In this document: positions 28,360 to 52,285 of the stretch, piece after piece | Numbering within the stretch: the first letter of the stretch is position 1 | Layout of the letters: each line of letters begins with the position of its first letter | From: Apus apus | Lineage: Eukaryota; Chordata; Aves; Apodiformes; Apodidae | Reading direction: 5' to 3' | Assembly (NCBI RefSeq): GCF_020740795.1 | Contig: NC_067282.1 | Location: 142,276,858-142,340,857, forward strand | Length of the DNA: 64,000 nt | Translations under genes and position numbers: made by a program | The notes under the pieces: model-generated | The model's database searches: none | What the model was told of the DNA's origin: nothing | The model's input: the letters and a program-made list of their open reading frames with translations, nothing else

Positions 28360-28389
28360 TCAGGGCGCTGGGCCGGCGCTGCGGGCCAT
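28360..28389 (-). promoter_or_regulatory. B4GALNT3: Upstream ORF (9 codons) before the B4GALNT3 start
   Basis: A minus-strand ATG with A at -3 and G at +4 opens a 9-codon frame (MARSAGPAP) that stops 8 nt before the main start codon. It matters only if the transcript begins upstream of 28389, which is likely in a CpG-island promoter but not shown. It would be expected to reduce translation of the main frame. Confidence 0.45.
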
Positions 28390-29338
28390 GCTCCCGCCGC
28401 CGGGCCGCACCGGCACGGCTCCGGCACGGCCCCGCCGCCGCCTCGGGCCCCCTCCTCCGCGGGGCGGGCCCAGGTGCGGGGCGGCGCCGCGCCCCCGCAT
28501 GGGCAGCTCCCGGGCGGGCTCTGCCACCGCCCCCCGCACCTGCCTCCGCCCCGCGGGGGCCGAGCCCGGGGGGCTCTGGAGCGCTGGTAGGGGTGCCCTC
28601 GGCATCCTGCCCTTAGCCGCTGGAGGGGCTGGCGGGCATCGGGAACGGAGCCGTCACCGCCCGGGCTGGGGATGCCCGCTCTTGCCAAGGCGATAGGAAA
28701 GCTGCTTCAGGGGCAGAGGAGGCGGGGACGCTTTCCCCCTCCAAATCCCCCTCAAAGCCGATTTTCCGGCCCGTAGGAGCTTTAGTGAATCCTTTCCAGG
28801 GAGAGGACGGGAGATGGTAACGCCTCTGCACGGAAGAAAGCAGGATGGGAGCGGGGCGATTCAAATTCACAGCTAGACGCACGGCTGAACCCGTTTCAAA
28901 GTGTGCTTCACTTGGTGCAACAAGTAGATTTAGTTCAAAGTGCTTTTGCTCAGTCAGGAGGAACGCGGTTCACAAAGTCTACAGGTCTCCCTTCTGAAGT
29001 AGCTGAGTAGATGCCACCCTACACCACGCAGACCCACCAAAGGGTGGATGTTGAAGGCCCACATGCAGGCCAGGACCTTCCCTGGGCATGCTTAGTGTTT
29101 CATTTCACATTGCAACCACACTTTAGAAGTGACTCTCCCATCGGTTCCCCGACATGTTCTTAGATTGGTTCACATTGACAAGTGGTCTTGGAGGATGCAA
29201 ACTGGATTCCTCCTGGGTGGAACTAAACTGGAAGATGCTGTCTGGGATACATGTTATGTGTCCAGGCAGGGAGCTGGTCCAGAATAACCTCTTTCCAAAC
29301 ATGCATGCTGTGGGGGTTGGGTCATTGGCACCAACTGC

Positions 29339-29415
29339 TTCTCTTCACAGTTCTGCAGCTGCAGAGCTGCCCCTGCAGAGCTGCAGCCCCATGCAGTGTG
29401 CAACTGTGAAGAGAA
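29339..29415. repeat. Inverted repeat with 14-bp perfect arms
   Basis: TTCTCTTCACAGTT (29339-29352) is the exact reverse complement of AACTGTGAAGAGAA (29402-29415). Inside, CTGCAGCT (29353-29360) can pair with AGCTGCAG (29379-29386), extending the left side of the stem to 22 bp with a bulge on the right. The interior also carries CTGCAGAGCTG twice. Confidence 0.85.
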
Positions 29416-32400
29416 ACCTTCAGGCTGAATTTAAATTTTTCTATGTATGCAACAACCGTAGACCTTTTTTTGAGGGTCTAGCTTCCTTTCACAGTACCCT
29501 TCTGAAGTGGGACACTGCAAAAGGATGCCCACCATTGCATGCTAAATAGCCTTAGAAAAAGTGTCAAAGGCCTTTTAAATGGCACAGAGGGTCACAGAAG
29601 AGCAGTGCGAGTCCCAGCAGGGATAGGCTGGCATTAGCAGAGTGCTGCACTGGTTGGGGGCAGAAGCAGTGTCTGTAGTTCCTGGCATCAAGAGCCAAAC
29701 ACATCTTCCCAGTGTCCTGGGAAGCCTGTAGGCAGCACCTACAGACCTGTCACACACTGAGACGGACAGATGGACAATAGGTTTCCTTTTTCTGAATGTC
29801 TCACAAGGGCTTCAGAGCAGTCTCCCTTTACCTCTGTGTTACAGAGATTTCTCGTTTTGGGAAAGTGCATCCAGAGAGTTTTATATCTCGTGGAGGTGGA
29901 AAGACATGATGTTTCTCAAGATGGAAACAAATCCTGTGGTGGCAGAGGCTAGTGAATGGCTCTGCCCTTGAGGAGCATTGTTAACTTGTAAACAAACATA
30001 ATCTTTGTCAGGATAGAACCATGCTATAATGAAAACACAGAAAAGATCTTGTCTCTGGAGAAAAAGCTTAAGGAAGTAAGTGTGGCATGTTGAGATCTAT
30101 CTGATACAGTATAGTTACAACAGAACAACATTAAGGAACAAAATTAATCTGGATGTGTAATAGTGAAATGACGAATTTGAATACTTCTACACTGGACTTA
30201 AAGTAACTTATTTTGGACCACTTACTCGTTGCAGAAAGCACAGATGACCAGGAGTGTTTATCACTTACAGTAATGCTTTAAAAACACTTCACATCAATGT
30301 TTTCATCCCAAGTTTTCCAGCAATCTTGTATTCTCAATTCCTCAAGTGTCTCAGGTCACGTAAGTGCATGACCAGACCTCCACATCTCTGATCTTCCCTG
30401 GGTGCAATATGGTAGTGCTAGAAACCACAGCTTGCTATAATTCTGTATGCTGAAGTCAGTCCCATTAGGGAAAGAAACAGCAAGTGAGCTGGAAACAGGT
30501 GGTGCAGGAACAGAGCCTGTGTCCTGTTTGGATGACTCAGGGAGCTGACGGTGCTGATTGCCCTGACAGGCCATCCTCAAACATTGGACAGGTTGCTCCT
30601 GGCTTCAGGATACACCTCTTCTTGCCTACACTGCGTGCCCACTTCAAAGAAACAAGCAATTTGCCATACTAGTATTTTTTGCTTTGTTTGGGCTTTTGTT
30701 TGTTTTCTATTTTGGCTATGTTTCCTCAGGATAAGAGCAGCCTTTGATATGAGTGCAGCACTTAATGACACGCATCTTCTGTTCCTCCCAGCTCTCTGCT
30801 CTAACTCCATCTCTGTGCATCCTTGCCTCTTCTTGTTATGCTTTTGCTTCTAGTTATCTAACAACTATTTCTCTGTTCTGTAAATTACTTCTAGCTCTGT
30901 GCCAACATCCTTTCTCTGTCAGCTCCCCAAAGGTTCAATTATCTGCCACTTCCCTTCTTTCTTCTGTGATTTTCATTTTAACACTAATTACCAGCTCCAC
31001 ACCAAAAACTCCCAACTGTCCCCAGCTTTCACCACCCCGGTGGCTCCACACCCCTCTTCCTGACCTCAGCCATGCTCTGAAGCACAAACAATGACTTCAT
31101 CTCAACATTCATAATCGAAACAGCTCAAAGGCAGAAGTGTTTCTAAGAGGAAAAGGCAGTCTCTCAAGACACAGTTCCCATTATTTCCCTTTTTGGCTCC
31201 TCAGGAATGGGCCAGGCTCTAAAAGGCACTACTGGTGGAGCTATCCCAGAAAAACCCCTGTCAACACTACAGTTTAACATCACAGTAAGGGAATCACTGT
31301 GGCCCATAATAAAGAAACAACAGCAATAGGGACTTCTTGCCCAGTTAAGTTGTGCTGATATGTATGAACTGGCTTGAGCCTGGGTTTGAGAATTCCTCTT
31401 GCTTTTGCTGGTCACACAGCTTTGCCCCTTCTGCTCCGATTTTGACTGACAGCATCACAGTCACACTATTGCTCTCCTACAACTTAACCTGTCTCAGTGG
31501 AAAGCCTCAGTCATGATTGTCTTTTTTTCATAGGTCTCGAGCTCTAGCTACCCAGATAAAATGACACAGAAGTCACTGCCCTTCCTTTTCAGCTGAAAAG
31601 AGGACACATTTTTCATGAACTTCACCTAGGACCACTAGAAGCAGCTCCTGCTTGCAACTCCTGCCCCATGACTTGGCCTGAACTGCTGTCTGCAGATCAG
31701 AACAATTTCTCAGTATATAGAGCACATTTACACTTCCAGAAAAAAAGTTTTTATATACTTTAAGCTAAGAACTTTCAAAAGATTTACCCAGGGTTTAGAC
31801 TTTTACCATAATAAAAGATATATCTATGTATTTGATAATTTTGGAAATCCCTGTTTTCAAATCTAAAGTCTTGCCTGCATCTCCTCCTTTCCCCAGCCTT
31901 AAAAGCACCAATATCTGGTTTATATTTTAAATCCCTGTGCTTATCATCCTTATCTTTCAGGAAGTTCCAAAGATGCGTCACAGTCATTTTATTAGGGACG
32001 CAAGAGAACACAAAGTTGAGCAGTTCTCCCTGTGATGATGCCAAGCAGAATTCTATCCACCCAAGCAATCACTGAAGAGGAAAAAAACCAACTGTTTTAC
32101 TGGACAGTTTAGAAGTGACTCTACTGAGATAAACATTTACAGTAGAAGAAAGGCAGATTGATCTCTGCATCAGTGCGGGAGAGTCTAGCACATCCTGGAC
32201 ACACTTCACCAGGGTAAATCCAGACCTTTTTATTTAAGTCAAACTCATTGTGACAATGAAACCCTTCATGCTTGTGTAGTTAATCATTGTCTTGCTTTAA
32301 CATTGGAACACTTCTGTGCTGAAAGCCTGTGTTTTCTGAATAAAAATAATCTGTATTTACCCATTTGTAATCTGTCAACAATCCAACATCATTCCAAGTC

Positions 32401-32570
32401 TTAAAATATGTAATTTAGTTAGTATAAGTGAAGAGTCTGCCCCACCAAGGTCTCTATTTATGAAGCTTTATTTTCAGAGCTTACCTTAAGGGCAGCCACT
32501 CTAACTCATGTTCAAAGATGTCTTTTCTCCAAACAGTTCATTTGATGCTATATGGGGAACAGCAGAAGTT

Positions 32571-32588
32571 CCCCCTCCCCCCCCCCCC
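32571..32588. repeat. Poly-C tract (12 Cs after CCCCCT)
   Basis: A near-pure C run in otherwise average-composition DNA, on the plus strand. Confidence 0.95.
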
Positions 32589-35500
32589 TTTTCTTAAATA
32601 CTTGAGTCATAGCAGAAATGTTTCCTGCTAGGGGGTTAATTCCAGCTACCTCTGTTAGCTTGTTCCAGACAGAAAGTCCTAAACTTTTAATGCAACACAA
32701 GAATCGAAACAAACCTTGTTCTTTTTGTCTAAACCCTAGGAATACCCCAGCCAAAAGGAACCGTCAAAAGCTTTCAGCTCCCACACCTTCCATACTGCAT
32801 CCAAGTATGCTTTGATACATAATCCCAGTCCACATGCTAAAAAATGTGTATACTTGTACAGCTAGACTTGTAAATTTAAGAGTAAAAGTATAGAGAGTGA
32901 AGGGGATGTTTCTTAAGAGTTCAAAGCAACAGAAAAATTAGAAAGAAAAATCTTTAAATGTCCAAATGACCTACAGCCCTGCTTTGAACACAGACAAATG
33001 AAACATATTTATTAGGATTTTGACAGAGCAGGCAAAAATACATTCTAGTGTAGCAGAACAAAATATGTTTCTGAGCTGTAATTAAAAGTCTGACAGACAC
33101 AGCTTTTCACGAATATGAACAGATCCACCAGAAAAAAAAAAGCACACAGGGATGTTGCTTCCAGCTAGTCTCAAGAAGTATCTGATTATCAAAGAATTAC
33201 TTCCTGGCTTACATACAGAGACATTATAATTCCAGAATATCAGGCTGCCCACAGAGTCCATCCATACAGATAGAATGTGCATGTTTCTGAATTGATACTA
33301 CTACTTACATAAGCAATTTAACTACAGCCACTGCATGCAAGTGTATACTATTATTTAGATTTATTCTGACAACTATCAGAACTGTGGCTGCTGTGAATTT
33401 GCCTTTCTAAGCACAATCACATCATCAATTAATTTTGGAATTACTGCAAGTTGTGGCATGAAAAGATCATGATGGATCTTTTAACTTTGTTTTGTTTTTT
33501 CTTACCTTGTGTAACCTTGCTGTGTAGGCTGAGCTGACACAGCATACATTCCTATAATTAAGGCATCTGCCTGAGTGCTGAAAAACCTCCTACAAATACT
33601 GAATATAAATAATAGGATTAAAGCCAGAAGGAAACATTTTCTCTTACTTCACATTATATTTCATTAAGTTCTAATGTGTCAAACCCTATAAATCATTAAA
33701 ACAAGCTACCTTCTCCAGAAGTGCAGTCAGTTTTTTATTTGAAGATAGAGATGGAGAATTTGTTGTCTCTACATACAGTTATGAGGGGAAAGGCATGATA
33801 TTTCTGTTAAAATGTGGGCTTTTTTAAAAAATCAGGTTCAGGCTACTGGTTTTTGGTCGGCCTCTCTCCGCTGAGATAGAGTTGTTTGTATTTAGTAGCT
33901 TTTCATCTTCAAGATACATGTATATTAATCAGTCTTCTTAATGTCTTTTATACAATATGAGCTCTCGCATAACCTTTTCTCTCCTACTCAATCACCTGTA
34001 TTTCTGCGGCTTACCCCAACTTCAACATCCTTTCCGAAATGTACGCACACCTTCCTTACTTAAGACTCCACAACAATAAAGTTTTTTCCTGCTGCTTATT
34101 TTTTTCCTATTTATGCAGGAAACATTTCAGTATCTTGGTTCACAATAAGAACATTTGTCCAGTTCCAATCTTTAATTCTATGTAGGATAGTCTCTGTATT
34201 CCTAGAATCAGCCATTTTGGACATCTTTCAGATTCTGTGCTCATATATACATAACCTGAATTCAGTTGCATTGAAATGATAAAGTCACACATTACCAACT
34301 TAAATTGGCAAAAAAACCCCAGTCTGTCTTTGGAGTAAATGCCATTTTTTTCTACCCAAAAATTGTTTAAGAAAATTTAAGAAAGGTCTTGGAACCTTTC
34401 CCAGGAAATCCTTTTGAAAATGCCAATAATTCTTTACTAACATCTTAGAGAGTAGCTTCACATCATCATATCACACAGAAAGAGCCTGTACAATATTTTG
34501 CAATTCCTGTTTCCAAATAAAATGAATTTAGAGATTAACACTACCATAATTTCCACCACCGCCCTCTCAAATAGGAAAGGATAGGAAATTAAGAATTAAT
34601 AAATTCCCTAAATAGGAAATTAAGAATAAAGTTCAAGCTGCACTTTGATTTTGACACATCAGCAGATATTAGGTTCAGTCTTTCAAGTAATCAGGAATAC
34701 TATAAGGGAGACAGGAAATCAAACATTTACATCCTTCTTCCTCCAATGCATCCTTCCAATCTTACTAACTTTAATGTCAAAGCCTACAGTCTTTATCCAG
34801 ACACACTTCATGGCTTTCAAGTAAGAAAGATGTCATTTCATAGGCAATTATTTAGCTCGGAAGAGTTGAAAATAAACAAACATTTATTTCTATAGATTTG
34901 AGACCTTTTTGCTAGCTTCCCATCAGCTGAATTTAAGCTGACAGAACCTGCTGAATAAGTGACTAATACTTCATTATGTAGCACTTTTCAGAAGCAGCCT
35001 TCCAGGACCTGTGATAACTGCTGTCTTTAAGCCACTATCATGTTATTTGACATAAAAACCTCATTTTAATTACTAGACTTACCTAAGAAAGTACTAGTCA
35101 ATGAAGAAAGAGACTAGATGATGGATGGTATTATTTAATAATCTTCCTCAACTGTCCACAAGGCATTGGCTCCCAGGTTGCTAATGAATCAGTTTTTGCA
35201 TTTAGAGCTAAACTAATCAGTGCAACATACTTTAAAACAGCCTGTTGTAAGTTGTGGTAGTAGTTGAACATGTAGGTGCAGACTGTCAGTCACCCACACT
35301 GAAGTCTGTCTGTGATGAACTTGACCTCAAGAACATATACAAAATAAAAGCCACGATAGAGGGCCATAAGGGACAGCAAGTTTGTCACAAGAAGGATTAC
35401 ACAATTGAAATGGGCCTTGATTTTTTCAGAGAATTCCAATTCTTTCTCCGAATCCTGACAGAACAAAAACATCTTTTGCATATCTACCTCTTACAAACAC

Positions 35501-36046
35501 TGAATGAGAACCTCCATGGCTACTACCATGTCCAAAAGAAACTGCCTGCTTTCACACACTAAGTTCTCTTCAGTGGGAAAAAAAGTACTGGCAGCCTATA
35601 GGCATATACCTCAGAAAGCTAGTATTCCACTTCTGTCACATTTAACAAGGTAGGGAAGGTACAGTAAGAAACAGAGGCACTGAAATGCCTTTTCCAAAAT
35701 AGATCTGCTCTCAGTCTATAAGTGGACAAGATTTGCTGATGCTACAGCAAAAGCATGAATACTCACAATTACAAACTGGGCTGAAGCCATGTTGTAAGCC
35801 TTTTCATGATTTATTCTGTTTCCTAGAAATGAACTGTGCTGATGTCTGGTACGAAGATAATCATCATATAGCTAGAGTTAAGTTTATCATGTAGCAACTA
35901 GACACCTGCTCTTCCACTCTTAATTTCACTTACAGTTTAGTAGCAACAACTGCTGAGCAAAAGTTGACTATAATTTATTGGTACATAACCATGACATTGT
36001 TTAAATCTACAGAGACAGATAAAACAGGGGTTAAGAAAGAGGCCTT

Positions 36047-36052
36047 TTTATT
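36047..36052 (-). terminator. CCDC77: Candidate CCDC77 polyadenylation signal AATAAA
   Basis: AATAAA on the minus strand about 750 nt downstream of the CCDC77 stop codon. A variant ATTAAA lies nearer (36439-36444, about 360 nt after the stop). Which one is used cannot be told from sequence. Confidence 0.45.
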
Positions 36053-36804
36053 ATGGGCTTTCTCTGTGTGTTAAGGTAAACTGGGAGGAAGAAGACGAGA
36101 TGACACTTGTAGTATTTCCCTTCCCCCCAAACATACAAAACAAGTGTAGATGTTGCTGGTTCTTGCAGATTATTTCAGTCAGGTTTGTCCCAATTAGGTT
36201 AGAATCATAGGAAAGCCATTTAAAAATAGTTCCACTGTCAAGGGAAGAGTCAGATGCAATACACTTTAGTATATATTTCCTACATGTGGTCTTTTGCAAA
36301 TAAAATTTTCAGTTACACACTGAAGTGCCTAAGCACTAAAACAGTAATCATTTAAACCATTTTAAAAGCTGTTTCTCACATACAAAAAGGTCAGTCAAGC
36401 AATTCAGATCTTCAACTAGATCCTTCCATGATTATTAATTTAATTATAACCATATGTGGCTATATGGTATAACCATATGCTCCAAATAGAGATGAAGGCC
36501 AGTATATACTGACCCCTCACACAGATACGAAGGCTAGCTGAAGTCAGAAGCATATTCCTGATACATCAGTCATTGTGTACTTTCTATGTCAGGCTTATCA
36601 GGTGCTGTCTCAGCTGAAACAGCAACGTAATCTAGCACATTAGAAATGGCTCATGTACAGTGTTATGACATTAACTGCAGATTTCCTCAAGCCTTCTGTC
36701 ACTGGATGCCAGGAAACAGACAGGCAGGAGCTGCTCTCACATGTGACTATTACAGCCTAGTAATGTTCCATTCCTAAAACTGGATGCCAGCTAATACCTC
36801 AGCT

Positions 36805-49100
<12,296 letters not shown>

Positions 49101-49520
49101 GGCGCCTCTGCAGAAGAGCCGTGCTCGCCGCGGGGAAGGGCCAGAAGCTGCGAGTCCGAGGCTCGGCCGGGCCACCTGCGGCCCTGGGTACCCCGGGAGA
49201 GCGGCGGAGTTGCGGGGGCGCCCGAAGGACACGCCGGCCGGAGCGAGAGCTGCAGGCCACAGCCCGGCGGAAAAAGCTCCTGGGGACCCTGCCTGAGGGG
49301 CCGCCCCCTCCTCCTCCTCCTCCTCCTCCTCCTCCCCCGCGCCCGGCCGCCCGCCCGCCACGCGCCCCAACGGCCGAATAACCGCCGCCGCGCGCCGCCC
49401 CTCCAATGGCAAGGCAGCCTTCCCGGCAGACCCCGCCGCCCCCACCCACCGGCGCCGGTGCGCCTGCCGGCTGCGGTCCTCCGGCCGCCAGGGGGCGGGG
49501 GGGGGGGCGGGGTTGTTTTG
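49101..49520 (-). promoter_or_regulatory. CCDC77: CCDC77 CpG-island promoter
   Basis: Dense CpG and G+C upstream of the CCDC77 start codon. There is a CTC/GAG trinucleotide run at about 49305-49335 and a CCAAT box at 49403-49407 (plus strand), about 300 bp upstream of the start. No TATA box is seen. The island runs on into exon 1. Confidence 0.7.
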
Positions 49521-49614
49521 GGGTGAAAAGGTGGGGAACTCGCTTCCTAACCCGGCTTTTGTGGTGGCAGGGCTCAGAGCTGCGGGCAAGATAAACGCAG
49601 CTGGCACCGGGAAC

Positions 49615-50053
49615 TCAAACAAACCCCTCCCCACCCAGACGTCCCTTTGAGGGACCGCGCTGTGGCGATGCCCCGGTTTGAGGCAGCTCGCAGCCCAACT
49701 GCTTTTCAGCAGCCTCCTCCAAGTAACCGCGCTTTAGGAAATCCACAGCGTGTTTTTTTTCAGCCAGTGTCCGTTTCTGGGAGCGGTGGTGGCTGATTGT
49801 TTCTAGCGCCTGCTGGAGAGTGGTGCGCAGAAGGGCCCCTCTCCCATAGAAACCGAGATCGCCGCTGAGGTGACCGTGGTTCTGCTGAGCTGCTGGAAAC
49901 GAAAGGGAGGAAAAGAGGTTACACCTGTGGCCCTCCTGCAGGCCGGAGGGGACCAAAATTGAGCCAAGCAGGTACGCCAGCCCGTACACCTCATACTTGC
50001 TGCAAATCTGAGGGATCACGAGGGTCAGGCTTTCTTCGCCCACGGCAAGTCTC
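49615..50053 (-). CDS. Unrecognised coding candidate, terminal exon (or 151-codon single-exon ORF from 50070)
   Basis: A minus-strand frame stays open from before 50118 to TGA at 49615. An ATG at 50070-50068 has A at -3 and G at +4 and gives 151 residues. Alternatively an acceptor CCTCCCAG gives an exon from 50053. The protein looks gene-like: 'LTLVIPQICSKYEVYGLAYL' near the start of the exon and a basic helical-looking 'QKRTLAEKKHAVDFLKRGYL' near the end, with mostly G/C third bases. A pyrimidine-rich acceptor-like sequence lies inside (near 49897), so an internal splice is possible. I do not recognise a family. It lies 515 bp upstream of CCDC77 on the same strand, with no clear polyadenylation signal before CCDC77. 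Confidence 0.4.
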
Positions 50054-50099
50054 CTGGGAGGACTGTCCATTCTGCCACCTTTCATCCCTGCGCACGTGT

Positions 50100-52020
50100 T
50101 CCTGAATCCTGCTCCCACCTGCCGCGCTGAGCCCGGGAGCCCATCCCAGGGCTCCCCCAGGGCTGCCCTGTAGCCTCAGTGGTGACGTGAGCGTTGCTGG
50201 CGGGGAGTGCAATATCGGGTTTGTATAGATCGATACGTATTTAAGTATTCCTAATCGGCATTGTTTCATTAAATTTGTGTAGTTTAGTGTGTCTTCCTTA
50301 TTCTCTTTCCCTTGTTGGGAAGGGAGAGGGGTTGTTGGAGGGCATCTGTCATTTGTTTAATTGCCTGCCCAGCATCAAACCTTGCCAACAAAGCGCAGGG
50401 GCAGTGAGACCGCTGCAGAGTCACATTCTGGGTGAGTATCTATATGTATTTTTTGGATAAACAGGACGATTTTTAGCCTCTCCATCCCCCGTGTATCTTC
50501 CCAGCCCCAGCAGTGCTCATTATCCTCCTCACAATGTACACAATACGTTATTTCCTTATTTAGCTGCTACGTGTGATTAACTACTGATGTGGGGTACACC
50601 AGTCAGAAACCTGTGTCTCAGAAGCCAAGAGCCCCCAAAAAACGTATCTTGCAGAACAGGTAAAATGAAAAAATGCCCCCTTACAGATTATGTGGGATTT
50701 TCAGCTTTTTACTCTGCAGCCTTCAGCCCTCCCAGCAGTGCCCTGCAGAGCCCACCACTTCCCTAAACTTACTGACACAAAACTGAAACAATCTTGAATA
50801 GTCTAGGAGAAAAATCAGTAAAAGACTTGTTCCCAAAATAAAGCTTTTTCACAGCTTAGGAGCTTTCGTGCACGGAGTTTTTACCTTCCAGCATTCCTGG
50901 CTAAATCACGGTTCATCTCGAAATTGGATACCTTGATGAGTCTGCTGTTGGGAATATGCAGAAACATACACGTAACATACACACTTCCTGAACAGAACCT
51001 GATACAGCACATCAGAAGACACACCCAACCAAATAATAAAAGGAAAAAAAAACAACCAAAACACAACAACCAGCAGGAGAATGTAAAAGTACAATTTCTG
51101 CATAGTGGTAAGGAAAGACCTGCACCACACATGCTTTCACAGTCATAATAGTATCAGGCACCTGTGACAGGAACCCCCTGCAAAATATAAGAAGACATTG
51201 CAAAACCACAACAACCATTGGTAGATTCACTCAATGTTTTACAGGGTCGGTTTTCTCTTACCTGTAACTTTGGTCAAAATTAACCTTTCACCTTGGAGCC
51301 GTTTGTTTCCCATGTGGAAAATGCAGGCGGCACCTCTTCAGGCTGGCAGGGAAGCGATGCAGACACATGACCTACGTCTGAAGCAGAATGTGTTTAAGCT
51401 TCATGGTAACAGGAGGGGGAAATTAACTTTTCCTGAGACTGAAATAGCACTCCCGGAACGAGGCTGGAATCAACAGCAAGAGGAAAATCAGATGTGGAGT
51501 ATGGTGAGCACTGAAGCAGGGTTTTGGTTAAAAGAAGCCAAACACGCTATTCTTTTCTGGGCTATGCTGCGATGGGTGAGTAAAAGAGGTACCAAGGCGT
51601 CCTAGCTGGTGAGCTGGGACTCGGCATCGGAAATGAAACGTTCTGTATGGCAAGATCCGCGGAGGCTGGGGTTGGTTGTGGAGCGCTTCACACAACCTCG
51701 CCGTGAGTTACAGACCGGACTTTTGAGACCTTGATGGAGAAGCAGCGAGGGACACGACGGGCCTGCGCTGGTGGGGCTGCCCACAGAAACACGTGTATTC
51801 ACCGGCGCTGGCACCGGCTGAGATTAAACGGAACGAGCGGCCAGGACGGCCACCTCACAAGCGCGGGCCTTCCTCTGGGGCGCCCGATGCCGGGGCTCTG
51901 CCCTGCCTGCCCCGAGCGCCGCGGGGCTGACGCCGTGTTTCCTAAGACAGAGGGAACCCGGGCGGGGAACTGAGCCCCGGGCGCGGCCGCGGCCGCCGGG
52001 AGGCGCGGCCCGAGGGGCCC
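50100..52020. other. CCDC77-KDM5A divergent intergenic segment
   Basis: Apart from the 60-nt exon candidate there is little here. A CACGTG E-box (about 50093) and a TGACGTGA CRE-like site (about 50183) lie just upstream of the 50070 ATG and could be promoter elements for it. Around 51120-51177 the minus strand has another exon-like stretch with a strong acceptor but a weak donor. Plus-strand 51234-51605 is open for 123 codons but reads as random sequence. Confidence 0.5.
50885..50944 (-). CDS. Candidate upstream exon of the unrecognised minus-strand gene
   Basis: 60 nt bounded by a pyrimidine-rich acceptor (CATATTCCCAACAG, with an NAGNAG choice) and a donor GGAAG/GTAAAA. In the frame entering at phase 2 it reads 'RLIKVSNFEMNRDLARNAG' and leaves two bases, AG, which fit the phase-2 acceptor at 50053 of the candidate exon downstream. 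The phase match supports, but does not prove, that the two belong together. I could not find a convincing exon upstream of this one. Confidence 0.3.
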
Positions 52021-52285
52021 GGTAGGAGGGGGGCGGGGCCGGGTAGGAGGGGGGCGGGGCCGGAGGGGAGGAGGGGGCGGGGCCGGGGAGGAGGGGGCGG
52101 GGCCCGGAGAGGAGGGGGGCGGGGCCGGAGAGGAGGCGGGGCCCGGGGTGGAGGGGGCGGGGCCGGGGAGGAGGGGGCGGGGCCCGGAGAGGAGGGGGGC
52201 GGGGCCGGAGAGGACGCGGGGCCCGGGGTGGAGGGGGCGGGGCCGGGGAGGAGGGGGCGGGGCCGGGGAGGAGGGGGCGGGGCTC
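52021..52285 (+). repeat. GC-box minisatellite (about 20-bp unit, 80-bp higher-order period)
   Basis: Tandem units of the type GGGGAGGAGGGGGCGGGGCC fill the interval. Positions 52081-52140 recur at 52161-52220 with one difference, a period of exactly 80 bp made of four variant units. I count 12 copies of GGCGGGGC, the Sp1/KLF core. The plus strand is almost pure G runs, which suits G-quadruplex formation. The array ends about 690 bp before the KDM5A start codon. Confidence 0.93.

Larger units (their letters stand above)
27950..28650. promoter_or_regulatory. B4GALNT3: CpG island over B4GALNT3 exon 1
   Basis: The sequence changes abruptly to very high G+C with dense CpG, centred on the B4GALNT3 start codon. 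A GC box (CGGGGCGGGCCC, near 28458) lies about 110 bp upstream of the start codon on the minus strand. No TATA box is evident. The transcription start cannot be placed by eye. Confidence 0.8.
28650..36040. other. Intergenic region between B4GALNT3 and CCDC77
   Basis: It separates the upstream side of B4GALNT3 from the downstream side of CCDC77 (both minus strand). The open frames are short and look random. Visible structure is limited to a palindrome at 29339-29415, a C-rich run at 32571-32588, and a 16-bp direct repeat (34581-34596 and 34612-34627, period 31). I see no RNA gene. Confidence 0.7.

Noticed and set aside
29154-29549. 131-codon plus-strand open frame
   Set aside because: It runs through the palindrome, has no splice sites or recognisable motif and looks random.
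51234-51605. 123-codon plus-strand open frame upstream of KDM5A
   Set aside because: No known similarity, ordinary codon use for non-coding DNA and no promoter signal of its own; an unassigned KDM5A 5' exon remains possible but unsupported.
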